DNA of 41,324 nt from Cupriavidus basilensis. Lineage in GTDB: Bacteria; Pseudomonadota; Gammaproteobacteria; Burkholderiales; Burkholderiaceae. The notes under the pieces are model-generated. The model saw only the letters and a list, made by a program, of their open reading frames with translations, searched no databases and was not told where the DNA came from. Positions 19,651-28,230 of the stretch are shown here, one piece after another; position 1 is the first letter of the stretch, and each line of letters starts with the position of its first letter. The translations under genes and the position numbers were made by a program. The stretch is taken from positions 1 to 41,324 of the forward strand of contig NZ_JARJLM010000089.1 in assembly GCF_029335485.1 (NCBI RefSeq), in the 5' to 3' direction.

Positions 19651-20943
19651 TTACGGCTTCCGGGCCGCGTCTGGCTTGGCAGACCCAGCCACCTGATTCT
19701 CGGCCGGCACCGCGGCCGCCGCCTTCGGGGCTGGCTGCGTGCTACCGCCGGTTGAGGCCGCAGGTGCCCCGGCGATCTTGAGTGGCGCGCCAGCGGCGAC
19801 ACGGATCGCGCCGTCCACCACAATGCGCTCGCCGGCGCGCAAGCCTTGCTCGATGAACCAGTCGGCACCGTGCCACTCGCCGACATCCACCACCCGCTGC
19901 CTGGCCTGCTTGCCATCCGCGTCGATCACCCAGACGAAATGGCTCTTGGCACCCTGCAGCACCGCGCGCTGCGGCACCAGGATCGCATTGGGCTTGCTCG
20001 CCCCTAGCACCCGTGCCCGCACGAACTGCCCGGGACGCAGCGTTCCTTGCGCGTTAGGCAGCACCGAGCGCACGAGAAAGGTGCCGGTTTCCTTGCTGTA
20101 AGACGGGTCGGCAAAGTTGATGTGGCCCCGGATAGGCAAGATCGAACCGTCGGCGAGAATGATCTCTACCTCGAAATCATTGCTCGCGGGAAACCGCAGC
20201 AGTCCCTTGGCGACCTGATCGCGATAGCGCAGTACCTCGTTCTCGGAGATGCTGAAGTTGACCCACATCGGGTCAAGCTGGGACACGTAGGTCAACAGCC
20301 CGGACTCTCCTGGCGTGACGTAGCTGCCGTCCTGCTTGCGCGCATAGCTTGACACGCCGCTGAGGGGGGTGGCGATGGTGGTGTAACTCAGGTTGAGTTG
20401 CGCGGTCTGGACCTGCCCTTGCGCCGCGATCACCGCGGCCTGCGCCTCGCGCTCGCTACCGATCGCATCGTCGAGATCCTTCAGGCTGACTGCGTGTTGC
20501 TCGGCCAGCGGCTTGACCCGCGCGAGGTTCGCCCTGGCCACGGTCAACCGCGCCTGCTGTTGCGCGAGCTGCCCCTTTGCCGTCTGGAGGGCGGCTTCGA
20601 ATGGCTTGCGATCCATCTGGAACATGGTCTGGCCAGCCCGCACCAGCTGGCCTTCGGTGTAGAGCCGTTTCTCGAGAAACCCCTCCACCCGCGCCCGAAT
20701 CTCGACCTCGCGCGAGCTCTGGGTCTGCGCGACAAACTCGAACGAAATCGGCGTATCGTGCGCGCTCACCGTCATCACGGTGACTTCCGGCGGCTCTCGC
20801 GGCGGCAGGCCGGCCGGCTTGCCGCATCCGGCGAGCGTGACAACCACCGCGGCAGCAAGCGCCCACCGGGCACCGGCAAGGCATGCCTGCCCATGCCCAC
20901 CGAGCGAGGAACCCGTCCTGTTCTGGAACGATGGATTCACCAT
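19651..20943 (-). CDS. RND periplasmic adaptor (membrane fusion protein)
   Basis: A 430-residue adaptor lipoprotein with lipobox LAGC near residue 40, so it is anchored in the inner membrane facing the periplasm. Domain order is the usual split: lipoyl half (VEIRARVEGFLEKRLYTEG), alpha-helical hairpin (residues about 110-180), second lipoyl half and beta-barrel (FSISENEVLRYR; GHINFADPSYSKETGTFLVR), and membrane-proximal domain. The C-terminus is rich in Ala and Pro. The ATG at 20943 follows GGAG; earlier in-frame codons have no family match. It is the first gene of the pump-Pqi run. The 266 bases upstream, before the SYLF gene stop, are where its promoter would lie; I could not pick one reliably. 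Confidence 0.93.
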   Translation of the reverse strand: MVNPSFQNRTGSSLGGHGQACLAGARWALAAAVVVTLAGCGKPAGLPPREPPEVTVMTVSAHDTPISFEFVAQTQSSREVEIRARVEGFLEKRLYTEGQLVRAGQTMFQMDRKPFEAALQTAKGQLAQQQARLTVARANLARVKPLAEQHAVSLKDLDDAIGSEREAQAAVIAAQGQVQTAQLNLSYTTIATPLSGVSSYARKQDGSYVTPGESGLLTYVSQLDPMWVNFSISENEVLRYRDQVAKGLLRFPASNDFEVEIILADGSILPIRGHINFADPSYSKETGTFLVRSVLPNAQGTLRPGQFVRARVLGASKPNAILVPQRAVLQGAKSHFVWVIDADGKQARQRVVDVGEWHGADWFIEQGLRAGERIVVDGAIRVAAGAPLKIAGAPAASTGGSTQPAPKAAAAVPAENQVAGSAKPDAARKP

Positions 20944-21209
20944 GGGAGTCTCCGCGCGACCGCTGTTCGAAGCCACATCGGCATGCAGGCGTCGGCCTGC
21001 CCTGCTCTTACGCCGGGCGGGCGGAACGGGAGCCATGCCGGCGGCCGGACGTCCATCCCTGGCAGTTCATGCCAGGCGACCGCCGCCACGCTCCAATCCG
21101 CGACGGAGGGGCTCGCCGGCCGGCACCCGGGCTGATCGCGCCCACGGCAAGACCGGACAGAGACTACCCTCACGCTCGATGCGCAAGCCTGTCGAACATC
21201 ATTGCTGTC

Positions 21210-21803
21210 TTAGCGATTCAGCCTCGTAATCTTCTGGCCTTGCAACCCCAGCCCGGCCATCAAGCCTTTCTGGTCAAAGATAAACGCATAGATATCGGAT
21301 TTCAGCGTCGTCGTGGTCATCGACTTCGCCGTACCCGCATCCATGACGACAACGCTCGGGCCGACACCAACCGACCATCCATCACTCTTGTACAGGTAGG
21401 CCAGCGCCGAATCGCTCATGAAGAACAGCGATTCCCCGAATGACTGCGCACCGGCCTGCAGACCATAGGAAAGCGCGGTGGCGTTGTAATAGCCGAGCGT
21501 CTTCCCATCGCGGCTGAGCAGCACGCCGTTTCCGCCTTGCGCGCCCACGATGAGGCCCGCCTTGAGGATGTCCGGGAAGACCAGGATGGCAACAGCCTTG
21601 TCGTTGATTTCAGTGGCCTTCGGGTTGGTCGAAAGCAGCTGCTGTAGCGCCGCGCGCGCGTCCTTGTCCAGCTTGCTGTTCTCGCTTGACGACGCGGCGC
21701 TCGTGCTGGATGCGGACCCGGACATGGTGTTGTCGGAGGTCGAGCACGCTGCCGCGACGAGCAAGATGGGGATGAATAGCATGCTACGGACGTACTTGAT
21801 CAT
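21210..21803 (-). CDS. SYLF-domain (YSC84-like) lipoprotein
   Basis: A 197-residue lipoprotein with signal MIKYVRSMLFIPILLVAAAC and Cys20 as the probable lipidated residue. A Ser-rich linker comes next. Then comes a SYLF/YSC84 domain: DKAVAILVFPDILKAGLIVG, GGNGVLLSRDGKTLGYYNAT, YGLQAGAQSF, and a Tyr/Phe-Gly end ILE-type segment IYAFIFDQKGLMAGLGLQG. Such domains bind phospholipid or act at membranes in characterised eukaryotic proteins. In bacteria the role is mostly unknown, and the genes are commonly stress-induced. The ATG at 21803 has AAGGAG. It follows the receiver-only regulator by 147 bases containing two tandem 11-bp repeats. Confidence 0.88.
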   Translation of the reverse strand: MIKYVRSMLFIPILLVAAACSTSDNTMSGSASSTSAASSSENSKLDKDARAALQQLLSTNPKATEINDKAVAILVFPDILKAGLIVGAQGGNGVLLSRDGKTLGYYNATALSYGLQAGAQSFGESLFFMSDSALAYLYKSDGWSVGVGPSVVVMDAGTAKSMTTTTLKSDIYAFIFDQKGLMAGLGLQGQKITRLNR

Positions 21804-21918
21804 GATGCGCGCTCCTTTTGTCGAGTACCAACGCATGAGTGAACTGCAAGCCTGCCTCGAATCCGCTTGCCGTGAATTCCATATTGGCTTTGGCTTGCGC
21901 TTAAGGCAATTGGCCTTT

Positions 21919-21940
21919 GGTCCCATAGCGGTCCCATCGC
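21919..21940. promoter_or_regulatory. two tandem 11-bp repeats, candidate operator
   Basis: GGTCCCATAGC and GGTCCCATCGC lie head to tail, one helical turn apart, 116-137 bases upstream of the SYLF gene start. They are preceded by CTTT, so the left copy reads TTTGGTCCC. This shares TTGGTCC with the palindrome at 22420-22435 upstream of the receiver gene. Spacing and location fit a response-regulator binding site. This is an inference from position and repetition only. Confidence 0.45.
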
Positions 21941-21950
21941 CCCTCCCCGG

Positions 21951-22337
21951 TCAGGGCGGCGAGCCCAGGCCAAGGGCGCTGCGTACGGTCCTGACGAAGA
22001 GTTCGTCGTTGAAGGGCTTGCGCAGGTAAGCCGCCGCGCCCGCCGCCAGCGCCTGTTCGCGCACGGCAATGTCGTCGTACGCGGTGATGAAGATCACCGG
22101 CATGCCGCTGCCCGCCAGGCGCTGCTGCACTTCGAGCCCGTTCAGGCCCGGCATCTGGATATCGAGAATCACGCAGTCCGGGCGATACGAGGGCAGTGAG
22201 GAAACGAGTTCGAGGAACGCCTCACCACTAGCAAACGCGTCGGCCTGCATGCCGATGGAGCGCAAGAGTCGTTTGATGGCCCGGCCCACCGATTCATCGT
22301 CATCGACGATGGCGACGAATGGCTTGACTTTGCTCAT
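21951..22337 (-). CDS. stand-alone receiver-domain response regulator (FixJ-like)
   Basis: A 128-residue single receiver domain with no output domain. The acidic pocket is VDDDE at 11-15, the phosphorylated Asp is D59 (VILDIQMPG), the switch Thr is in FITAYDD, and Lys is K107 (YLRKPF). The frame ends shortly after helix 5, so the lack of an HTH is genuine, not caused by the window. It lies 117 bases after the full FixJ-type regulator and its kinase. It may act as a phosphate sink, a partner-binding signal, or a competitor for the same kinase. Confidence 0.92.
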   Translation of the reverse strand: MSKVKPFVAIVDDDESVGRAIKRLLRSIGMQADAFASGEAFLELVSSLPSYRPDCVILDIQMPGLNGLEVQQRLAGSGMPVIFITAYDDIAVREQALAAGAAAYLRKPFNDELFVRTVRSALGLGSPP

Positions 22338-22419
22338 TGTGCATGATCCCGCTGATAGCGATTCTCCCGAAGGAATGCCCTACCAACTGAAGAGTAAGGG
22401 AGCCTGGGAAATGCGGCTA

Positions 22420-22435
22420 TTGGACCTTGGTCCAA
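22420..22435. promoter_or_regulatory. palindrome TTGGACC-TT-GGTCCAA, candidate operator
   Basis: Perfect 7-bp arms with a 2-bp centre, lying 83-98 bases upstream of the receiver gene start and just after the FixJ-type regulator stop. The right half TTGGTCC recurs in the direct repeats upstream of the SYLF gene. It could be the DNA target of the neighbouring LuxR-type regulator. A short hairpin in the mRNA is the alternative. Confidence 0.45.
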
Positions 22436-22454
22436 GCGGGCGGCCTGCCGTGCC

Positions 22455-23099
22455 TCAGCGCTTCGGGGCTTTGAGCTCAGAACCGGGCAGGCGGGCCTTG
22501 TCGGCGATCCGGACCAGTTCGGCGAGCGAATGCGCCCCCATCTTTTCCATCACTCGCGCCCGGTGCACCTTGACGGTCTTCTCGACGGTGCCAAGTTCGC
22601 AGGCAATCTGCTTGTTCAGCAAACCTGTCACGACCAGCGCCATGACGTCCCGCTCCCGGGGCGTGAGCCGCTCCAGGCGACTGCGGATGGACTCGAATTC
22701 CCGCCGGCTCTCCCTTGCCTCGATCGCGCGGTCAAGCGCCTGTGCGATCGCGCGCAGCAGGTCACGGCCCTCCACCGGCTTTGGCAGGAAGTCGGATGCG
22801 CCGGCCCTCAGCGCGCTCACGGTCATCGGGATATCGCCATACCCACTGATGAAGATGATTGGAAGCACCGGACTCGCCGCATTCAGCTCGCGCTGCAGCT
22901 CGAGCCCGCTGAGATCGGGCAATCGCATGTCCAGCACCAGGCAGGCGTGCTGGTCCGCGGCGCCATCACGTTGAAGAAATGCGCGTGCGGAATCGTATGC
23001 CTGTACCTGGTATCCCGCGGACTGGATCAAGCGCGTGAGCGCACGCCGCACCGAATCGTCGTCGTCCACCAGATAGATGACAGGACAGGGGCCGCTCAT
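22455..23099 (-). CDS. FixJ/NarL-type response regulator
   Basis: A 214-residue two-domain regulator. The receiver has VDDDD at 11-15, D57 in VLDMRLPD and the Lys of FLPKPVEG. The C-terminal LuxR-type helix-turn-helix includes LTPRERDVMALVVTGLLNKQ and GTVEKTVKVHRARVMEKMGA. It should bind DNA when phosphorylated by the histidine kinase whose stop overlaps its start (ATGA at 23096-23099). Likely targets are the promoters around 21919-21940 and 22420-22435; this is inferred from position. Confidence 0.93.
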   Translation of the reverse strand: MSGPCPVIYLVDDDDSVRRALTRLIQSAGYQVQAYDSARAFLQRDGAADQHACLVLDMRLPDLSGLELQRELNAASPVLPIIFISGYGDIPMTVSALRAGASDFLPKPVEGRDLLRAIAQALDRAIEARESRREFESIRSRLERLTPRERDVMALVVTGLLNKQIACELGTVEKTVKVHRARVMEKMGAHSLAELVRIADKARLPGSELKAPKR

Positions 23100-24514
23100 G
23101 GCGCTTTGCCAGCATGGCTTGCCGCGGGCCTGACCAACGTAGGCAAGATGAAGGAGAACGTCGCCCCCTGCCCGGCATTGTTCTCGGCCCAGATCCGCCC
23201 GCCATGCATCTCGACGATCGATCTGCTGATCGAGAGCCCGAGGCCAAGGCCGTCCTTCTTCGAAGTCATGAAGGCCTTGAATATCTCGCCGAACTTGTCG
23301 TCACTCAGTCCGCATCCGTTGTCACGCACATTCACGCGCACCATGCCAGGGCTGTCCCTCTCTACGCAGATGGCGACCTTGCGATCATGCAACAGGCAGT
23401 GTTCCATCGCGTCAAACGCATTCAGTAGCAGATTGAGCAACACCTGTTGCAACTGGACCCGGTCGCCGGGCACCATCGGCAGGCCGGCTTCAACGCGCAG
23501 TGCCACGTCGATGCCGCGCACGATGGCATCGCTATGCAGTAGCTGCATCACGTCACGCACGACGCTGCCAAGTTCGAGCGGCACGATCTCGAGCTCGCTC
23601 TTCTTGACCAGTGCACGAATGCGGCGAATCACTTCGCTCGCCCGCTTGTCGTCCTGAACGATATCCTTCAGTATCTCGCGCACCTCATCAAGATCGATCG
23701 GATCCGCCGCCATGAACCGCAGGGCGGCCTGCACGTTGCTCAGGATCGCCGTGAGCGGCTGGTTCAATTCGTGCGCGAGCGATGCCGTGAGTTCCCCCAG
23801 GGTGGATATGCGGGCCAGGTGCACGAGCTCCTGCTGCTTGCGATGTTGCTCCTGTCGCTGGCTCGAATCGACGACGGCGAGCACCGCATGGGCGTTCCTG
23901 AAGCCAAGACGATTGAACCGGATCTCGGCGAGAAACTCCGTCCCGTCCTTGCGGCGCGCGCATAGTTTGAGTTCCTGCCTGGCGCCCCTCCCGGCTTCAT
24001 ACCCGCCATCGACCGCGTTCGCGCCATCATGCGACGCATCATGGTCCTTGATTGGAAAGCGTGGAATCAGCATGCTGGCGGCCATTCCCGGCAACGCTTC
24101 GCGACGATAGCCAAAAAGCTTGCCCGCCTGCTCGTTTGCCAGCGAGACATTGCCATCATGATTCAGCACAAGGATCGCTATAGGCAGGAATTCCAATGCG
24201 CTGCAGAACTCGCCTTCGGTCTGGCTCAGGCGCTTGCCGTCGCCATCCAGAGAGGGTGCGCGAGGCGGCCGGCGCAGCCGCTCGAACCACTGGACGGCCT
24301 TGCCGCCATGGACACTGGGGGTCTCGTTGCCGATCGGTGTCTGGCATGGTGTCGCACGGCGGCGCATTGCCGTGCCCCGCGTGGCAGCGCGCCACACGGC
24401 GAAGCGTTTGCGTAGCGCAGCCTGCGCGTCTCTGAGCAGGCCCGGGAATAGGTAGCGCGCGGTGAGGGTGATGGACACCGCGAGCAAACCAGTGGCACGC
24501 CAGATGATACTCAT
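23096..24514 (-). CDS. PAS-domain sensor histidine kinase
   Basis: A 472-residue kinase. Residues 1-30 are moderately hydrophobic and may touch the membrane. A PAS domain spans about 105-220, including FLPIAILVLNHDGNVSLANE and RRKDGTEFLAEIRFNRLG. The HisKA H-box is SLAHELNQPLTA with H248. ATPase motifs are NLLLNAFDAM at 361-370, DNGCG at 398-402 and GLGLGL at 422-427. This is the FixL-like HPK4 type. The ATG at 24514 has GGAGGAG 8 bases upstream; the frame is open further upstream but nothing there resembles the family. No heme-ligand pattern was verified in the PAS domain, so the signal is unknown. A gap of 467 bases, with no gene I trust, separates it from the permease stop and probably holds its promoter. 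Confidence 0.92.
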   Translation of the reverse strand: MSIIWRATGLLAVSITLTARYLFPGLLRDAQAALRKRFAVWRAATRGTAMRRRATPCQTPIGNETPSVHGGKAVQWFERLRRPPRAPSLDGDGKRLSQTEGEFCSALEFLPIAILVLNHDGNVSLANEQAGKLFGYRREALPGMAASMLIPRFPIKDHDASHDGANAVDGGYEAGRGARQELKLCARRKDGTEFLAEIRFNRLGFRNAHAVLAVVDSSQRQEQHRKQQELVHLARISTLGELTASLAHELNQPLTAILSNVQAALRFMAADPIDLDEVREILKDIVQDDKRASEVIRRIRALVKKSELEIVPLELGSVVRDVMQLLHSDAIVRGIDVALRVEAGLPMVPGDRVQLQQVLLNLLLNAFDAMEHCLLHDRKVAICVERDSPGMVRVNVRDNGCGLSDDKFGEIFKAFMTSKKDGLGLGLSISRSIVEMHGGRIWAENNAGQGATFSFILPTLVRPAASHAGKAP

Positions 24515-24981
24515 CGGCGCCGCTCCTCCATAGCCTGCGTCGGGAAGCCCAGGTTGCGGGGCGCAAGCATCACGTTGCAGCGAACCATCACCTGCCCTCC
24601 CCGCGGCACGTGCCCCCGCTGTTGCAATCGATGCTCTGACCGAAGCGGAAATCCTTCGGCTAGCACTCCGCAAGTGTTGGCTTTCGCTATCCGGGTGACG
24701 GTAAAAGCGCCCCGGCTCATCAAACGCATCGAGGCGCGATTCCGGGTTGAACGACGATCCGAAGCGGATCTGTGATTGGAACCTGATGCTGGCCGGACAT
24801 TGCGCTTGCGCCGAGCCGGCAGCTACCTGCTGCACAATGCGTAAATGCATCGTAGACGCTGGCAGGCAGCATGTAAATGTGCAAAACCGGCGCTGGCGGC
24901 GCGCTCTGGGCGAGACCCTGCGGGCACATCCGATGAAGGGACCGAGGCGCGCGCCTTCGCTCGGTTGGGCGCGTTCCAGCT

Positions 24982-26322
24982 TCAGCGCAGCAACCACGCG
25001 AGTATGACGACGTACAGGGCCGACACCGCCAACTGGGCAGCTGTGATGGGAAGGCCATAGCGCAGGAAGGTGGCAAAGGTGATTGGCTTGCCATGGCGCG
25101 AACAAATGCCGGCGGACACGATGTTGGCGGAGGCACCGATAAGCGTGGCATTTCCGCCCAGCGTTGCACCAAACATCATGCCGATGAAGACCGGAATCGT
25201 TGAGGCCGGCCACTGAGAGAAGTGAGTGCCAAGGGCCGCTTCCGGCACCACTTCTGCCGCCACCAGGTAGCCTTTGATGATCAGGATCGACGCCGCTGCC
25301 ACCGGCACATTGGCCAGCAGGCTCGAGAGCAGGCCGATTCCTGCGATCATCACCAGGGCAACAAGCGTCAACTCGGTACCGAAGGACGCATAAAGCCGCA
25401 TCGCCAGTTGCTGAAGCACCCCGGTCTTGGTCACCGCCTGCACCAGACAGAAAATGCTGCCCAGGAACATCAGTGTCTTCCAGTCGACGTCCCGCAACAC
25501 GTTCTCGGTCGGTTCGACTTTGGCGCCGTAGCCCACCAGCAGCGCCAGCGCTCCCGCGATGACAGCGACGGCCGGTGGCACAACGCGTGTTGGCAAGTCC
25601 TCGCCGAAAACAAAGAGCGCCACCATCACCACAAGCACGGCCACGCAGAACATGGCGTAGACAGGTCGGGCCAGCCGAGGCAACGGCGTGCGCGGCGGCA
25701 GCATCCGCCGAAGGCGCCAAATATCCCGCATCAATATCGGAAAGAATGGCACGACGACAGCCAGCGCCATGATTCCACCCAGGCTCGCGCGGCGCAGGTA
25801 CTCACCGAAGGTCATGCCGATCGAGCTTCCGACAAGAAAGGTCGCCGGATCCCCCACCAGCGTCAGCAGGCCAGCGGAGTTGCTCACAATCGCGGTCAGC
25901 ACCATGGGCCCGACGATGTCCGCCTCCAGGGCGACGGCAACCCGGATGATGACAGGCGCCAGCAAGATGACAGTCGTCGCGTTGGGCAGGACCGCGCACA
26001 GCGGCGCGATCATCGCGACCAGCAACAGCAGGAAACGCTTGCCGCTGCCACCGGTGGCCCTCAGGAGCATGTCTCCCAGCAGATCAAAGAGCCCGGTGGT
26101 GGCCAGTACGCGGGCAACCACCATGCCCCCGAACAGCAAACTCAGCGGGCCACCGGAAGTTCGCGTTGCGCTGAGCAGGTCGTCCTCGTTGAGGATCCCG
26201 AGCGCGATCAGCAGGCACACTCCGATCAGCGCGGCGATCGCCATGTCGATCACGTTGAAGGCGATCGCCAGGATCACAGCCGCAAAGACGGCGAGGACGG
26301 TATGGATCTGCAGGTCGCTCAT
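24982..26322 (-). CDS. ArsB/NhaD/SLC13-superfamily permease
   Basis: A 446-residue inner-membrane ion transporter of the IT superfamily with about 11-12 spans. Both re-entrant signature repeats are visible: VSNSAGLLTLVGDPATFLVG in the first half and FGATLGGNATLIGASANIV in the second, as in ArsB, NhaD and P-protein relatives. It could carry a dicarboxylate, Na+/H+ or an oxyanion; the signatures do not decide. It begins 31 bases after the solute-binding protein gene on the same strand, which suggests co-transcription. That is an unusual partner, since these permeases do not normally use binding proteins. Confidence 0.88.
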   Translation of the reverse strand: MSDLQIHTVLAVFAAVILAIAFNVIDMAIAALIGVCLLIALGILNEDDLLSATRTSGGPLSLLFGGMVVARVLATTGLFDLLGDMLLRATGGSGKRFLLLLVAMIAPLCAVLPNATTVILLAPVIIRVAVALEADIVGPMVLTAIVSNSAGLLTLVGDPATFLVGSSIGMTFGEYLRRASLGGIMALAVVVPFFPILMRDIWRLRRMLPPRTPLPRLARPVYAMFCVAVLVVMVALFVFGEDLPTRVVPPAVAVIAGALALLVGYGAKVEPTENVLRDVDWKTLMFLGSIFCLVQAVTKTGVLQQLAMRLYASFGTELTLVALVMIAGIGLLSSLLANVPVAAASILIIKGYLVAAEVVPEAALGTHFSQWPASTIPVFIGMMFGATLGGNATLIGASANIVSAGICSRHGKPITFATFLRYGLPITAAQLAVSALYVVILAWLLR

Positions 26323-26353
26323 GCCGAGGGTCCACCTGTCGCATCTACGGCGT

Positions 26354-27391
26354 CTATCGGATCGGCGGCGCGTACATCAAACCGCCCTGGGTCCAAAGCT
26401 GGTTGAGGCCGGGCTCGAGATTGAGCGGGCTGTGCGCCCCAAGATTGCGATCGAATGCTTCCCTGTAGTTGCCGACGCTCCGTACGGCACGCACGACCCA
26501 ACCGGGATCGACACCGATCGCCCTGCTGATATCGTCCCCCGGGTCCAGCGCGCTCGCCACCACGGGATCGCTCATGCGCATGCTCACGTTCGCCTGGGTG
26601 ACCCCATTTCTCTCGGCCGCGATCAGCGACAGGAGCACCCAACGTACCAGCGTCAGCCAGCGCTGGTCGTCATCGCGCACGACAGGTCCGACGGGCTCCT
26701 GCGAGATCCGTTCAGGCAGGATCACGTAGTCCCGCGTTCCCTGGGGCGCACGCAGGCGTGCGGCAGCAAGGCGCGCGGCATCCGCTGTGTACGCGCGGCA
26801 GCGTCCCGCGAAAAATGCATCGCCCACTTCGCTCACGGAGTCGATGACCAGCGGCGTCACGCGCAATCGCCTGGCGGCGAAGTACCCCACAAGATGCGTC
26901 TCGCTGGAAGTACCTTTTTCGACACACACGGTGGCTCCGGCGAGCTCGTCGACGGTCTTTACGCCGCTCCGCCTGGGCACCATGAATGCCTGGCCGTCGT
27001 AGAAGATAACCCCGGCGAACTGCACGCCCAGCGTGCTCTCGCGGGCCAGCGTCCAGGTCGTATTCCGGCTGAGGATGTCTACCACACCCGTGCGCAGGGC
27101 GGGAAATCGCGCCGATGCCTTAAGCGGCACGAATGTGACCTTTTCTGCGTCACCCAGTGCTGCCGCGGCGACGGCATGACAGAAATCCACGTCGATACCC
27201 GACCAGCGCCCCGCAGCGTTCTTCGTTGAAAAGCCCGGATTCCCTTCGCTCACGCCACAGCGCAATACGCCGCGAGACCTCAACTGAGCCACGGTGTCCC
27301 CGTTCCCTGCGCCCGCCGGCAGGGCAATGGCCACGAGCAACGAAAAGGCACCTGGGAAGATCATCCCAACGACGCGCCTAAGGTGTGTCAT
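26354..27391 (-). CDS. periplasmic amino-acid-type solute-binding protein
   Basis: A 345-residue protein with an N-terminal signal peptide, then a binding-protein family 3 fold close to the general L-amino-acid binding protein AapJ. Segments include RGVLRCGVSEGNPGFSTKN, WSGIDVDFCHAVAAAALGD, VDILSRNTTWTLARES, and the C-terminal VGNYREAFDRNLG. The ATG at 27391 has GGAGG at good spacing; a GTG two codons upstream is less likely. No ABC permease or ATPase lies nearby. The only transporter beside it is the ArsB/NhaD-type permease 31 bases downstream. Confidence 0.9.
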   Translation of the reverse strand: MTHLRRVVGMIFPGAFSLLVAIALPAGAGNGDTVAQLRSRGVLRCGVSEGNPGFSTKNAAGRWSGIDVDFCHAVAAAALGDAEKVTFVPLKASARFPALRTGVVDILSRNTTWTLARESTLGVQFAGVIFYDGQAFMVPRRSGVKTVDELAGATVCVEKGTSSETHLVGYFAARRLRVTPLVIDSVSEVGDAFFAGRCRAYTADAARLAAARLRAPQGTRDYVILPERISQEPVGPVVRDDDQRWLTLVRWVLLSLIAAERNGVTQANVSMRMSDPVVASALDPGDDISRAIGVDPGWVVRAVRSVGNYREAFDRNLGAHSPLNLEPGLNQLWTQGGLMYAPPIR

Positions 27392-27616
27392 GAACACCTC
27401 CGGGGGACTGCCACGGATGAAGGGAGAGGGCTCTGGCCAGATGTGCAGTCATGCAGAGCACTGACGCGCCCACATCTCGTCCGCACCATCGCACGTTTCG
27501 GGGCGGTCAACACGCCCAGCCGCGAATTTACGCCGGCGCCGTTCGCAGATCGGAGCGTCGGACGGTCCAATCCGGATCCGGGGCGGCTTCGGCCGTTATC
27601 CCAGCGGGGCAACAGG

Positions 27617-27982
27617 TCAGTTCCAGATGGGATTCTCCTTCTGCATCTGTTCCTTGGTCTTCGCCTGCCAGTACGCACCGATTTGACGTTCTGTTACGTA
27701 ACCCCGCTTCCTGGCATCGATCTTGTCAAAGTGCTTGTACACCTCCGGCATACCCGCCTTGGCTTCTTCGCGGGTCAGTTTCCCGTCATGGTCGACGTCC
27801 GCCGCCTTGAAACGCTCGGCAATCATGGCCTTAGCTTCGGCGACGGTCGACGGCGCTTTCGGAACCTGGGTTGATTCTGCTCCTTGTTGGCCTTTCGATT
27901 CCTGCATCTGCTGCGCGCTCGCACCGGTAAAAGCGAGCGCCATCGCAACTAGGCCAACAGCAGACAATTTACGCGCGGTCAT
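27617..27982 (-). CDS. exported EF-hand calcium-binding protein
   Basis: A 121-residue secreted protein. The signal peptide MTARKLSAVGLVAMALAFTG ends near ASA-QQ. One canonical EF-hand loop, DVDHDGKLTREE, has acidic or oxygen ligands at positions 1, 3, 5 and 12. A second, degenerate loop (DKIDARKRGYVTE) follows the helix MPEVYKHF. The ATG at 27982 is chosen because GAGGAG lies 6 bases before it; the ATG at 27988 directly abuts that site. It is divergent from a cation/proton antiporter, and both may serve calcium handling (inferred). Confidence 0.88.
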   Translation of the reverse strand: MTARKLSAVGLVAMALAFTGASAQQMQESKGQQGAESTQVPKAPSTVAEAKAMIAERFKAADVDHDGKLTREEAKAGMPEVYKHFDKIDARKRGYVTERQIGAYWQAKTKEQMQKENPIWN

Positions 27983-28230
27983 TTCCATCTCCTCGAACAT
28001 TCGTGGTTCCGCATTGTCTTCTTGCGAAAAATTCTTCGCCAAATAAAATTCCCTGCAAGCCAATGCACACAGAGAAATTCTAGGCAGTCAAGCCCCGCTT
28101 ACCAACACCTTTGTGCAACGGGAAGGGCATTGCCAAGGTATGCTTGTTGTGCACTGCAGCCGCCGATCGTCTCCGTTCGCCTCGTGCGGATATCCGCATC
28201 AAAAAGCACGAACAGAAGGAGAATGCAGAG

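Noticed and set aside
24511-24729. 72-codon minus-strand frame ending in an ATGA overlap with the histidine kinase start
   Set aside because: The 4-base overlap is attractive, but there is no ribosome site before its ATG, the sequence resembles no family, and its end simply carries the kinase ribosome site.
24515-25720. Long N-terminal extension of the histidine kinase
   Set aside because: It runs antisense or out of frame through the ArsB/NhaD-type permease gene. The ATG at 24514 has a strong ribosome site.
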